The notes: a model not told the origin generated them from the sequence alone. Shown: positions 23,884 to 38,915, numbered from the stretch's first letter. The stretch: 64,000 nucleotides of DNA from Strobilurus pachycystidiatus (GCA_019915135.1 JAHLMK010000016.1:1116001-1180000), one strand, 5' to 3'. Numbers and translations are program-made.

Positions 23884-25536
23884 ATGTCCCGTCTCACCGA
23901 CATTCCCCTCGCGGAGCTCTACTCTCTGCTCCAGCCCATCACTGCCCCCTCCCATGCCTCCTCCTTCCACAACTGGGCCGAAACTTTCCATTGCAAGCCG
24001 TTGATCGCCTTCGAGCCGGAAAATCTGCACCATTGCGAACTCATTTTGGAGCTGGCGCGCCGGGAAAAAAAAGTCGTACGCGCCGCTGGCATCGGCCACA
24101 GTCCCAGCGACATCGCATGCACGAAGGACATCCTCCTGCGCACCCAAAAGCTCAAGCGGCTTGTATCGGTAAGCTTATCTCCTCGCTGACGTACCTCTGC
24201 CCCTTTCGCAAAAAAAACTGATCTCACTTTTGACAGGTCGATGTCGAAAAGCGACGCGTCACTGTCGAGGCAGGCATCACCCTCAACGAGCTACACGCTC
24301 ATCTGGCGCGCCACGATCTCGCGATGGTGAACGTAGGGTCCATTTCAGATCAGACACTGGGCGGCATCGTGACAACCGCGACACACGGTTCCGGCATAAC
24401 TTATGGTGTAATCTCAACCCACGTTTTGTCTCTTTCCGTGCTGTTAGCCGATGGCTCGTACGTGACATGTTCGCGTCGGGAACGTTCCGATCTCTTCATG
24501 GCGTCCATCTGTGGCCTCGGGACAACCGGGTTGATCATCAATGTCGAGCTGGAGGTGGAACCGGCGTTCAGGCTGAAGGAGATTGCGGTTTCACAACCTT
24601 TCGACGACGTACTGCACAATTTGGATGACATCGCCCACTCGGCGGAGCATGTGCGTCTTGCCTGGACCCCTTCTGCCGATCGGGTACGGGTGGGTATGAT
24701 GAATCGAACACAAGAGGTGCGTAGTGAAACCGTTCTCTCGGTCCCGTCAACTCATGGAAACATGGTAGCCGAAGACAATCGATGGTAGCTGGTTCTGGGA
24801 TATTCTCATGGGATTTCACGTTCTTCAATTTATCTTATTTGTCGGACGGTACTTTTTGGCCGTGAACAACTTTGCAGGATATTTCGTTTGTTGGCTGGGA
24901 GGTGACAGAACCGTCAGAGTCGACGACAGTCATCGTGTCTTCAATCTAGATTGCCTCGTGAGTCTTCCCTTTCCCATTTGTCTATGCGTTCCCACTCATT
25001 CCCATACAGTTTCTACAATATACCACAGAGTGGGCTGTACCATACTCAAGCGCACAAGACTGCCTTCGTGACCTCCACACCTGGTTGCAACGGGAATACC
25101 AAGATCGACATGGTCTGAGACCTCACTTTCCTATCGAAGTCCGCTTCTCGGCTGCCGATGATATTTGGCTGAGTCCCAGTCGTGGTCAGGAGACATGCTG
25201 GATAGGCATTGTTCAGTTCAAGTAAGCTATGTTTTCCTTCGTTTGCTGAAGCCGGCCGCTCATGACTGCCACAGACCATATGGTCTCAATGTGCCTTACA
25301 GAAAACTCTTCAAGGGGTTTGAGGATATTCTTGCCAAGCACGGCGGCCGCCCACATTGGGCGAAATCTCATTCTCTTCGACGCGATGCGTTACGCGAACT
25401 CTACCCGCGCTTCGACGACTTTGTCAAGGTGTTGGAAGACTCTGATCCCCTTGGCCTCTTCCGCAACGAGTACATACAGCGTCACTTTTTCGAGCAACCC
25501 ATTCCCCAGAGGATATTTAAGCTACGTCCGACGTAG
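23884..25536 (+). CDS. ALO1: D-arabinono-1,4-lactone oxidase
   Basis: This flavoenzyme makes D-erythroascorbate (fungal vitamin C) from D-arabinono-1,4-lactone at the outer mitochondrial membrane. The N-terminal FAD-binding PCMH domain shows FHNWAETFHCKPLIAFEPEN, VRAAGIGHSPSDIACT, NVGSISDQTLGGIVTTATHGSG (the His of ATHGSG is the expected covalent FAD site) and LGTTGLIINVELEVEP. The ALO domain follows with SWFWDILMGFHVLQFILF, a hydrophobic membrane segment, and ends with the family motif HWAKSH and a C-terminus RHFFEQPIPQRIFKLRPT. Introns lie after 24171, at about 24718-24768, after 24957 and near 25222. At the second one the acceptor giving PKTIDGSWFWD is needed to keep frame; the later AG at 24788 would not. 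The stop is at 25534-25536. Confidence 0.93.
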
Positions 25537-25666
25537 TATCACTATGCTATCAACCATTCATCTAGACACTGGCACTGCATATTCATCATACACTCTGTAT
25601 AATTCTTACGCATTTCGTTTATTCTCACCGGAAACGGTCCTCGATTACATTGGAGTCTCTGAGGCA

Positions 25667-26604
25667 TCACAATCCCAGTTGCTCGCGAATAGATTCGCGC
25701 ACTAGACGCTCGTATTCGGGACGGTTGTCCCGATACAGTTTGCAGCAATCAATGTTGGCACCGCTCTCGAGATTGGGTTCTTAAGATGTGATTATGAAAA
25801 GCTCCGTGCAAGGTGGACAAGCACGCACCAGCTAGCATGGAAATGACGCTCAGTATGACCTTCTCCACGCTCTGCACTGGACTCCATCGCTCGGAAGCTT
25901 GCTCATACATTGTCGGATCGTCTCCGGGTGTGTGTAGAATAGAAATACAGACATTCCCATCAGCATAGACTAGAAGGATGTATATTCAGTTCCGTCTGTC
26001 GAAATGACCGGTAGTTCATGAAATGCGTACTGTTGGGGTGGAACAAGGGAGGGTCGAATTTCATCTTGAATGGAGATAGTGGATAGTCGGACGGCTGATA
26101 AACGCGAGAGGTTAGTGCGATTTATGGCGGATGCAATCAAGGATGGATGGATGGATGGGCGATGAAGCGGCGCGACCTACAAACGTCAATTTCGCCGAAA
26201 ATACGCCCCCTTCCTGCAAGTTTTGGGCTCAGAAAGTGACACGAGGGGGGCCGATGCGTATCAAAAACATACAAATGGCGTATCTTTTGGCCCACAGATC
26301 AAGGCTTCCCAAGTGAAGAAATCTATGATTATACGTGTCAAGGTTGTGATAGGCTGCGTCTGCTGTGCCCACCTGATTCAGATATGGGCCCTTCGGGTTG
26401 TAGGATATCAATTAGATATAGTGCGAGCGTAGCCAGGAGGCCGTACCGGCAGTGAACATTCCGTCGGGGGATCCTGAATGACACGGTGTAAATGTGCTTC
26501 CACAGTCAAACAAGTCGCCACGAATCACCTCCAGCGGTCAGTTGCTTGTATTCCGTCATAAGTCTGCGTAGAGCAGTCGCACTGCTAGAACCTCTGCCAG
26601 CCAT
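25667..26604 (-). CDS. UBC7: Ubiquitin-conjugating enzyme E2 G2 (Ubc7-like, ERAD)
   Basis: This E2 works with HRD1/gp78-type ligases in ER-associated degradation. It is built from about eight tiny exons, none over 150 nt, so no single long frame reveals it. Exons: 26604-26529 ([20 protein letters not shown]...), 26473-26447, an 18-nt exon 26390-26373, 26322-26273 ([16 protein letters not shown]), 26213-26181 ([11 protein letters not shown]), then [21 protein letters not shown], then [19 protein letters not shown], and last [20 protein letters not shown] to [12 protein letters not shown]. Every join keeps frame. The HPN motif, the catalytic Cys in GNVCISILH, and the acidic loop insertion after it ([17 protein letters not shown]) are UBE2G hallmarks. 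SGANIDCCK separates it from UBE2G1, which has SPANVDAAK. The stop is at 25667-25669. About 165 residues, normal for the family. Convergent with ALO1; 232 bp downstream of RPC2. Confidence 0.9.
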
Positions 26605-26835
26605 GAGTGAATTGATGCTAATGTCAGATTGAAAGACGGGTGGGGTGATGGTGGTCACGAGTAAGAGAGAACATCGAGTCTGCTTACGCGCCTACACCGC
26701 GTAAGGCAACTGTTTCCACAGCATCTTGGTTCCTGCCTGAGATCAACAAACAATGTACAGATGCATAAATTACAGATTGTTCTCTACAGCTACAAGTCGT
26801 CATTAGATTCCCTTGATTTAATCGTCCCTTCACGG

Positions 26836-31153
<4,318 letters not shown>

Positions 31154-31814
31154 GGTGGTAAAATCCACGCGCAAACTAGCGCATTTGCCAACGCGGTAAC
31201 AATGGCAGACGATGGCAGTAGACGAAGACAAAAGGTGGAAATTTTGAGAAGTAGATTGCCAAATCTGGCACCTTTCCAAATCGGGTAATCCAGCTCAAAG
31301 ATATCTCACTGACTGGCTGGGATCGCGAGGCCTGAATGCAGCCAGTAAGGATGTATTGACCGTGGTCTTGGAAAGTGCAAAAGGATTGCTATCTAGCCTG
31401 AGCTTACGGTTGCACCAGTCCGGATTGTACCTTCAACATGGAAAGCAGGAATTTGAAGTTTAGCTGGACACTCATTGCATATGTCGACCATGATTTTAAT
31501 GCACATGATATTCACCTCACAATGAACTCATACGATACGCATTCAAACAGTCCCATCGACTGATCCTGTATCACCCAAACAGCGAGCTATGTACCACCTA
31601 TTGAAAACCAAATACATAGGTATGGTAGATGGAGTTCCACCGAGTATTGATGTTCAATAGTCCTTATGTTGTGAGTTCAATCCTTCTATATAATATGACA
31701 TGAGGCGAAAGTAGTATAATGGTTGTGTGTTTCATTGATTCATTACCAGTCTGTCTAGAGACGAGATTAGATCGTGTGAGATCGGCGACACAAGAACCAC
31801 GTACTCGTATTACC
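31154..31814. other. RPC2 promoter side and F-box 3' region
   Basis: About 660 bp between the RPC2 start codon and the stop of the next minus-strand gene. It is AT-richer than its neighbours, and I see no supported frame. Confidence 0.4.
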
Positions 31815-33181
31815 CTAAGAAAGGACGAAATTGAAGTCGAGAATGCCTCGACTGTGGGCATCGAGTAGTCTCTCACGGAAGTACTGTTCCGAAGGGCAAA
31901 CAGTCGTGTAATGCATGTTGAGTTTGACGGTTCGCAAGTCTGCAAATTGGGGTAGGGCAAGACACCCTGCGAAAGTCTCCCAGTGCTCCTTCTGCAAACC
32001 CTCCAGAACGTCGACGCTCAACGTGAGTGTCAGCTCCTTCAGCTTCTGAGAGCGAATTTGAGAGAGGAGAAGGAAGATAGTAGACAATTTTGTACAATCA
32101 CACGCCTCCTGACCGATCTGGCGAATATGAAGGGTGGCGAGGTTAGAAAGACTTGAGATGTTGACATGTCTGGCAACTTCGGCTGTGATGTATTAGCCGG
32201 GGTTCTGTCACGGGAGATAGAACGGTGCTTACCAGCAGGCAGGAAGTGAGTCAAAAACGAAATGGCCAACGTCTCTATGGTCCCGCCCACGGACCGTAGA
32301 AGCAGACCACACGATTGCAACTCCGTCGCCGTGAGGGAGTACAAGCTCAGGTCGCGCATGTCCAAGGGAGGATTCGACGCGGCCATCCACCTAAAAATGT
32401 CGTGTCTCGACGATATATGAAGCCCAAACACGTCAAAGAGCTGGCCCTGGACAAAATGGCACGCGCGAAGTGATGGCCACGGAGGCGATACATAGGAAAC
32501 GACGGGTGAGGAAGGGCGGTCATCCTCCGCATCAAAAGATGTATCATGAATCAAGAGGGAGTCCGCCGACATGTCGTCCTCGTCGTCATGGAGAAGTAGC
32601 TCGTCAAGAAAACAAAAGCACACCACAATGGTCAAATGCTCGAGGTAAGGGAAGTTGGAAAGAAAGGCGAGGAGCTGTGGCGTGTCGTGAAAGGAAACAT
32701 TGGATACGTCAAGGGTCGTGACGGCGGAAAAGGTGGACATGACGGAGGAGGACCACTTCATGTCATCGAGGATCCCCCAAGACACCTTATTCAGCCGGAA
32801 AGAGTGTAGCCGAGCGAGTGGAGAGAGGAAGGGAACAATGCTATCCCAGGTGTTCCAAAAGTCGTTATGTTGCTTTAATTTTCTGAACGCGTTTTCGATG
32901 CCGAAAATCTGGATGTAGGGTAGAATGGTAGATTGGCGGGAGGAGACGATCTCCAAGAAGTTATCGACATTTTTAGGCGTGAGATGGATAGTGCGCCACA
33001 TATGAAAGCGGGCGGTTGGTATCCAAGCTCTGCACACGAGGCTGCAGCGGGCGAGGGCATTTCTTTGGGCGTGGTTGAAGTCGATGATCATGTCGCAAAG
33101 CTCGGGAGGAAGTATGGGTGTGCATTGGTACGCGTGGTGAAGATTTTGGTGTGGCGGAGATGGGTGCCGCGGTGAAAACAT
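31815..33181 (-). CDS. F-box / LRR-like protein
   Basis: A probable substrate receptor of an SCF ubiquitin ligase. The F-box is at about residues 20-65: TPILPPELCDMIIDF and then CSLVCRAWIPTARFHMWRTIHL, which matches the LPxEL...CxxVCRxW pattern. The rest (to residue 420 or so) has leucine-rich repeat-like strands, for example ARLHSFRLNKVSW, VTTLDVSNVSF and LEHLTIVVC. An acidic stretch (HDDEDDMSADS) is in the middle. Exon 1 runs from 33181 to about 32230; a gtaagc...cacag intron leads to EVARHVNISSLSNLATLHIRQ and a stop at 31815. Substrate unknown. Confidence 0.78.
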
Positions 33182-33544
33182 GAGGGCATGAAAGGTGTCG
33201 CCAGCGAACGAGGGTGAGAGCGGGTGCAGAAAGACTCGGCGCCACGCAGGGTAGGTTCAGGGCGATTGGCACGTGTAGCAAAGCTGTGCGATTAGATTAC
33301 AATTCAGTGCCTGAGATATATTGTGGCGCGCTTGCCAAAGGTCCCCAATCACCCCACATGCCTCGAACCTTGATACCCACCCATGTCAGGGAGCTATATC
33401 TCCATTTGACAGTGCTGAAGCTGGGATACTTTGAAAGCTTCTGGTTGTGTAGGCTGGTGTAAGGACACGGGGAAAACATTGATTGTAGTAATATCCATTC
33501 ATAGATCTAGACGCCGTAAGAACTGCGAGTGCCTATCAGGGTAT
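33182..33544. other. Short intergenic region
   Basis: About 360 bp between the F-box start and the P450 stop, both on the minus strand. Nothing recognisable; probably the F-box promoter and P450 3' UTR. Confidence 0.4.
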
Positions 33545-34109
33545 CTATCTTTCATCGGTGGCCATTCCTTGCTCCCTCCATGTCGACTGAGCATCCTCGT
33601 AAGCCCTTTTAATGACGCTTTCGTGCCTCTCCGACCTCGCCCTGAACGTCACGTCGTACGGCAACGGGATACTAACGAAACCATCGCTGAAAGTCTTATA
33701 GTCATCAGCAATGTCCGGGATTATAGGCTTGCCCGTCTTTGGATGAGTGGGGGCCTGGAATTCAATTCCCCACACGAGGCGAGAGAGCACAATAAAGAGA
33801 GAGGCTTCCGCAATGGCGTATCCCTGACAAAAGCGCCGTCCCCATCCAAAGACGTAGCTTGTCAATAAGATGAGTATCATTGCTCTGCCAGATAATGGCC
33901 ACACTTACTGGTCACGCTCGGTGGGACCGCTTCCCCATCGAGTCGGCTGACCCGGGACGTACCAGCGCTCTGGCAAGAACGCGGTTGGGTTGCTACATGA
34001 TTGATGAATATCGGATGCAGATTTATAACCGTAAATCGTATCACATACGGATATCGAGCCGGATCCATATGAATGGCCCAAACGTTGCCAATGACAGTAG
34101 ACCCTTTGG

Positions 34110-34241
34110 GTATCCTTGATTCAATCAGCACTGTGGGCAATGCCCAAGTATGTTTTAGCCTCGCTTACATGTATCCTTGATAGATCTCATCCTGATCAGC
34201 ACTGTGGGCAATACCTAGAAATGTTTCAGCCTCGGTTACAT
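34110..34241 (-). repeat. Tandem duplication within P450, one copy intronic
   Basis: Two adjacent direct copies, 34110-34170 and 34171-34241, share tatccttgat, cagcactgtgggcaat, and tgtttyagcctcgsttacat. On the gene strand the first-read copy (34241-34171) contains the end of an intron plus the exon GIAHSADQDEIYQGYM. The second-read copy is almost wholly an intron (gtaagc...caag) before IPKGSTVIGNVW. Confidence 0.75.
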
Positions 34242-35098
34242 TCATAAGATGTGTGGACACAAACCCATGATAGTCGGTGGCCTCTTCCTCAATGTCTCCT
34301 TGATACAGGCAACGAGATAAGGAAGTTGTGGCTCGTCGTCGAAGGTGGGCATACGATCTGGACCAACGACTGCGTCGATCTCTTCTCGAACCTTTTGGAG
34401 AACTGCGGGATGACTGAGCATGAACAGAATGAAGGATTGCATCGTGCTGGCCGTGGTGTCGGACCCAGCCTCAAGAACAGTCGCAGCCGTATATGCGAGA
34501 AGGGTATCCTTCAACCAGCCGTCGTTTGTGACGCCGCATCCTGGTGCCTCGGAGTGTCCGTGGTCGGCGCGTTCTTTGAGATAATCCCCAACGTAGCAAG
34601 ACGCTGCTTCTCCTGCCGTGATATCTTTCTGGATGTCCTTCAGTAAACCGCCCCATAGTTCCATCTCCCTAAACGCTGGTCAGCCACCGATCTAGACAAT
34701 GGCGGACTCTTGGACACTGACCAGTCGTGCATCTTTCTTGCTGCTACGCGCCATGGAGCCAGAAGGTCAGGAAGCTTTCGGAAAATGGGGAACGCGTCGG
34801 CTCTATCCTCGTTAGGGTAGCCCTTGAGCTTTGACAGATGTTCTCACAGATAGTTTCCGGGTTGTCCAACTTTCGTGAAGTTGGCCAGAACGTCGTAAAT
34901 CTTATGGCTAAGTCGACATGTCTAAGGAGTCAGTCGCACATCGCAAAGACTAAGGTACGTACAGTCGCGGATTTCCGACAATCTTGTGCGCTCGTTTGCC
35001 GTATGTGACTGTCATAACAACGCTAGTGGTCTGGGAAAGGCATGAGCAAAGACGGGGGATACGAGCAAACAGTCCATACATAGCGACGAATTAGCGAG

Positions 35099-35104
35099 AA
35101 CCAG
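35099..35104 (+). repeat. Left 6-bp target-site duplication AACCAG
   Basis: AACCAG directly abuts the left terminal inverted repeat and is repeated exactly at 38261-38266, directly after the right one. Confidence 0.8.
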
Positions 35105-35177
35105 TATGGAAGGCCGGAGTGGTATGCTCTTTGCCGAGTGATGGGCCATCAACGGCATATACAGGACCTCGAACACC
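35105..35177 (+). repeat. Left terminal inverted repeat
   Basis: 73 bp that pair with 38188-38260 in inverted orientation. The outer 40 bp are identical; the inner 33 bp carry about eight differences. The divergence inside but not at the tips suggests that the tips are the functional ends. Confidence 0.88.
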
Positions 35178-36781
35178 AACTTCCCTAATTAGAATATCTT
35201 GTTTTATTTTATAATTTCCAAATAATTTTCTCTCTTTGACCGCCACCATCGCCTTGCACGACGACGCAATCAACATTTACCCTCACTGGAAGTGGAGATC
35301 CCGGACACACGGGCCTGTGCTCCTCCTTGGAGGGGCCCTCCTTAAGCTCCCAGTGTGTGGTGCTTGCTGTCTACCTCTTTATCACCTCTTTGTCTCAGCC
35401 TTTGTTGCGGTCCTGCTATGGCCTAGGATTTTGCACGGGACGAACTGGTCAGGTAGAATGGATCATTATCATTCAGTTTTGGCACACAGCGTAAAGATAT
35501 ATTCTAAGCCATCATCATGCCATTCTTTTATGCAGAGCGCTGTCATCTGTGAGGTTGACAGGGTAATCCGGCTCGAGTATCCACAGGTTTACGACACCCG
35601 CTCATTCAGTACCAGGCAACGTAACTGGGGGAGTAGAGGGGGAATGGTGGTAGGGAGTTGAAGTCCGAGTGGGGGGGGGTACCGTTTATTTCGTCGGGGG
35701 TGCAGACTGCTCAAGGGAGCAATTCACATACCCACGACGAATGGTTGGTACTGGTAGAGATGTGGTGGTGGTGAGGGAGCGGTGGTCGTTGTCGTTGTTG
35801 TACAGTGGGCGGCGTCAATGGGGCGTGACAGTGTGAGGGGCCAGGGCCGCGTGTTGAACTGTGGGTGCCACGACGACGGGCAGTGCCCAGTCATTGCAGC
35901 ACAAAAGAATGAGAACTTCCCAGACTGGCTGGACTGTCCGCAGACATCCAGACAGTTCCGCATCTCATCCAACTGTGCCCACCGCAGGAAGTCGCATCTG
36001 CGGGGCATCGGGCTCTTGTAGGCCCGATTCGGATCTCCTAGTAGTCCGCTGCCTGCATTGGCAGGGCTTACGCCCTGCGTTGTTGATTTGACCATCTGTT
36101 GCGCGCCAACGTCATCCACGACTCCTGTGAGACGTGGAAAGGTGATCCGTGGCCGGTGAGCGTCGAAAGTGAGAGTCAATAGACAAGGAAGGCCCCAGAG
36201 ATGGCATGGCGTCGTCACCGTACTGTCATGGTAAGAGGAGAGAAATGAATCCGACGTCGGACGCACAGACGGATCCGATCACGATCCGGCACTTGCCAGA
36301 TCGCACTCGGAACAAGCTCAACATCGTTTAGAACGTTGACGACGACCTTGGATAAGGATTTGAATCATCGGAATAGACTTGTTTACTTCTTTGATACTAT
36401 ATCTAGGTGAAATCAGGGATGACCTGTCTAACAAAACGCGGGAAGTCACCTTGCATGGTGAGTTCCCCATCCCACATCCGCTTCAGCGTGCATTGCAGCC
36501 CCTTGCCACTCACTGGAACGCCAGAATATACTCGGAATGAGTGCTGGGTGTCATCAGCTCTCCTTCAAGCGTAGAATCAGCTCACTCGCTGCATCTCTCG
36601 GATTGCGTCGGACATCAAAGTCACTTGTATGAAGACTTCGGATGTCATGATGCTACAGTACACGGTGAGTCTTTTCTCTGACATTTTTCATTATCTTCAT
36701 GAATGGCCGACTACATCTTTTTTTCTCGTACAGCTCTTCTTTGAGCCACGCAATGTTACCATTGGCCGTGAGAAGAAGCCC

Positions 36782-37706
36782 TCAGGTGTTTGATCTTCCG
36801 TGGATCAGGAAGCCAAGAGGCGCGACCAGTGTTGAAAACATGTCAAACACGTCCGGGAAAATTTTTAGCGGGTTTATTCGCGTTTTGAACGTGTCGGCAA
36901 GCTGAGCCTCATCGACCTCGGATGGCTCCTTCTTGGGATCGGCGAGTCTTCTGATCTCTTTCCAGAATTTTGCTGGGGTGTCGGCGTTCAACAGCCTTTC
37001 CCGCTGCATCCGTCTGAGAGCCCGCATCATGTCCCTTCCTTGATGAGGCATGAGATACTTTTCACGCCTTGGCAGATGAGGACGGGCGGGCCTCGGAGGC
37101 ATGCCCACTATGGTGACTTTAAGCTCAGTGTCAGACTTCAGTACCAACGGTAATTGTTTTGAGTTATGTGGGCAGCGCACAGTCCAGATTACGGCCCATG
37201 AGCCTTATTCACAATAAATTTCACAGTGTCTCTGTCCTGTAGCACAACCTGTATGTGCCTCTGTGGCGGCACATTGTACAGAGCTAACGGTACAGGCTGT
37301 ACAGCACTCAATACGGCCATTGATTTAGTCTGATCAACTTCTGCTCGAAGAACCATATTCAGTGGTGACTACTGACCCATGATGCAGTCAGCCGATGCCA
37401 CAGGTAAAGCAGCAGATATAGATGCATGGCCGTGGACAGCAATTTTCAGGGCACCCGCGCGCCACACCAAAGATGCTGTTTCAAATAAGCGTTACACTTT
37501 AACATCATCATTGTTGTGTTTTCAAGCATCACTCCCACCATGTTGTCAAGCTGATTCCAAGGAGAGTTGGGTAAGACACACTTTGGGACACTTGGGTTGC
37601 GCCTTGGAATACTCTTCCACGCTCTGGACCTGCCGGCTAATTGCAGTGTCATTACTGCATGGTCTGAGTACTCTGAGTTGTGGGACAACTTCTCAAAATG
37701 TGTCAC
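36782..37706 (-). mobile_element. Decayed non-LTR (LINE) retrotransposon fragment
   Basis: Two short minus-strand frames look like pieces of a LINE polyprotein. 37706-37446 contains EYSDHAVMTLQLAG, like the C-terminal SDH motif of an APE-type endonuclease. 37180-36782 contains NADTPAKFWKEIRRLADPKKEP and DEAQLADTFKTRINP, like the linker before the reverse transcriptase in agaric LINEs. No RT catalytic motif is present, and the frames are broken. Call rests on motif memory only. Confidence 0.45.
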
Positions 37707-38187
37707 TCTCTTTAGCAGTGTTTCAGAGCAGATGGCATAGTCAATGATAGTCCAAGAGCCGAATCATTTATGAGTTGACGGGAGTCAGAGACGTGCCCGT
37801 GACCGCGCGCTATTTGTTAGACAAGAGTCAGAGACCGGTTCTTGACAAGCGCAATCTTGGGCCAATCAACATCCCAGCAGCTACTGCGCTCACATTTGTG
37901 GGCCTGATCTACATGCTCATTTGTTGTTCTTCATCATGAACTTGGGATGACGGCGAGGCAATGATTGGGTTTGGACAAGAAGCTGACAACTGCTAAGTTG
38001 ATCCACGTGAGGCTAATTAGTGACAAGTCTTGTGGTTGTATAGGCAGTGCAGGTTTGTCATATTCTGGATGGTCAATGTCATGGGGATGCTCAGCGTAGG
38101 GCTTGCGCTCAAGGCAATAAACTACATAGTCGACTGTCATATCGCCCCTGCAGTGACCTAAGACTTATCCATCCATATATGGTGTGA

Positions 38188-38260
38188 GGTATCCGAGGTC
38201 CTAAACATGCCGATGAAGGTCCATCACTCGGCAAAGAGCATACCACTCCGGCCTTCCATA
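38188..38260 (-). repeat. Right terminal inverted repeat
   Basis: Inverted partner of 35105-35177. It ends in ...ccggccttccata and is followed at once by the target duplication AACCAG. Confidence 0.88.
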
Positions 38261-38266
38261 AACCAG
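38261..38266 (+). repeat. Right 6-bp target-site duplication AACCAG
   Basis: Exact copy of 35099-35104. On the gene strand it reads CTGGTT, within a conserved HWF tripeptide of the P450. Confidence 0.8.
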
Positions 38267-38915
38267 TGTGTCTCGGGTACATGGCCGCCAGGTTGTTCAG
38301 AGAGCTTTTCGTCCACGGTTTTGTTTCCGTGCTCCATGATATCGTTGATGCAGACGGACGATTCCAAAATCTGGAATGGCCGGAGGTTCCTAGCGGCCAT
38401 GGGTCCAATCGAGTTTTGAAGACTCTTCCTTGCGGCCTGAGTTCAAGTGAGGATGTATTCATGACTAAACGATGAGCCCAAAAGACCTTCCACTCCTTGT
38501 CATACGGAAGAAATACCATCCTTTGACCTGCGCTCATGATATCGTGGGCCACATGTGGACCTGAGCGACTCGAAAAAGATTTGCTCCTGTTGACGAACAA
38601 CTCATCTGCCGCTTCGGGGGTGTTGAGTACAATGAGATTTTGAGGCCCCAGACGGAGGTGATAAATCGGTCCGTATTTCAACGCCCATTCTCGAAACTAG
38701 CAAAAGTCAGAGAGTTCCAACAAACCTCCAAACAAATCGAACGGGCTTACTTTCGGGTAGGGGCGCAAAGCCGGAACCTGGAATAAGTTACCAAAGAACG
38801 GGAGTTTCTTAGGACCAGGTGGCAGAGGTAGGCGGTTTCCGCGTTTGGACGAGTTTCTGAGGAAAAGATAGAGACAGAGACAGGTCAGTCCGACGATGGG
38901 CAGTTCAAGTGTCAT
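38261..38915 (-). pseudogene. Cytochrome P450, N-terminal part (interrupted gene)
   Basis: The upstream half of the P450 that resumes at 35104. It starts at ATG 38915 with an N-terminal membrane anchor (MTLELPIVGLTCLCLYLFL) and the Pro-rich hinge LPLPPGPKKLPFFGNL. After an intron the text is FREWALKYGPIYHLRLGPQN, LNTPEAADELFVNRSKSFSS, then MVFLPYDKEWK. A further intron (gtcttt...ctcag) leads to AARKSLQNSIGPMAARNLRP, QILESSVCINDIMEHG, and ends at VPETHWF, where the element begins. Read into the element, the frame meets a stop after HWFMEGRSGMLFAE, so any product would be about 185 residues without I-helix, ExxR or heme Cys. The longer uninterrupted frame at 38109-38681 reads through an intron in the wrong phase. 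Confidence 0.88.

Larger units (their letters stand above)
33545..35104 (-). pseudogene. Cytochrome P450, C-terminal part (interrupted gene)
   Basis: The downstream half of a microsomal P450. It begins at the insertion border with WFSLIRRY (35104-35080), then after an intron TTSVVMTVTYGKRAHK, then HKIYDVLANFTKVGQPGNYL, DAFPIFRKLPDLLAPWR and WGGLLKDIQKDI. The I-helix is EAGSDTTASTM, the K-helix ETLR, and the PERW-type region reads NPTAFLPERWYVPGQP. The heme loop is FGWGRRFCQG, whose Cys is the iron ligand. It stops at 33545. All frames here stay open when introns are removed, so this half has not decayed apart from being cut off from its promoter and N-terminus. Two introns flank a tandem duplication at 34110-34241. 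The matching N-terminal half lies 3.16 kb upstream. Confidence 0.88.
35105..38260. mobile_element. 3156-bp TIR element inserted in P450 gene
   Basis: A DNA-transposon-like insertion with inverted ends and a 6-bp target duplication. Both ends begin TATGGAAGGCCGGAGTGG when read inwards. No transposase domain or DDE pattern is recognised. The longest frames inside (35236-35661 +, 35724-36266 -) look like chance ORFs, the second running through a (TGG/TTG)-rich stretch near 35760-35810. On the minus strand at 36782-37706 are traces of a LINE-type retrotransposon. This suggests a non-autonomous or decayed element that was itself hit by, or captured, other sequence. Superfamily is not assigned; 6-bp duplications are unusual among common fungal cut-and-paste elements. 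Confidence 0.82.

Noticed and set aside
26229..26411. Short frames at 26.1-26.4 kb as separate small genes
   Set aside because: The region is accounted for by short exons and introns of the UBE2G2-like gene on the minus strand.
35724..36266. 180-codon minus-strand frame inside the TIR element as a transposase candidate
   Set aside because: Includes a poly-Thr run from simple-sequence DNA; no DDE, zinc finger or helix-turn-helix pattern visible.
35105..38260. The insertion as a very long P450 intron
   Set aside because: It begins TATGG and ends CCATA, not GT...AG, and is 50 times longer than typical introns here. Inverted ends and a target duplication fit a transposon better.
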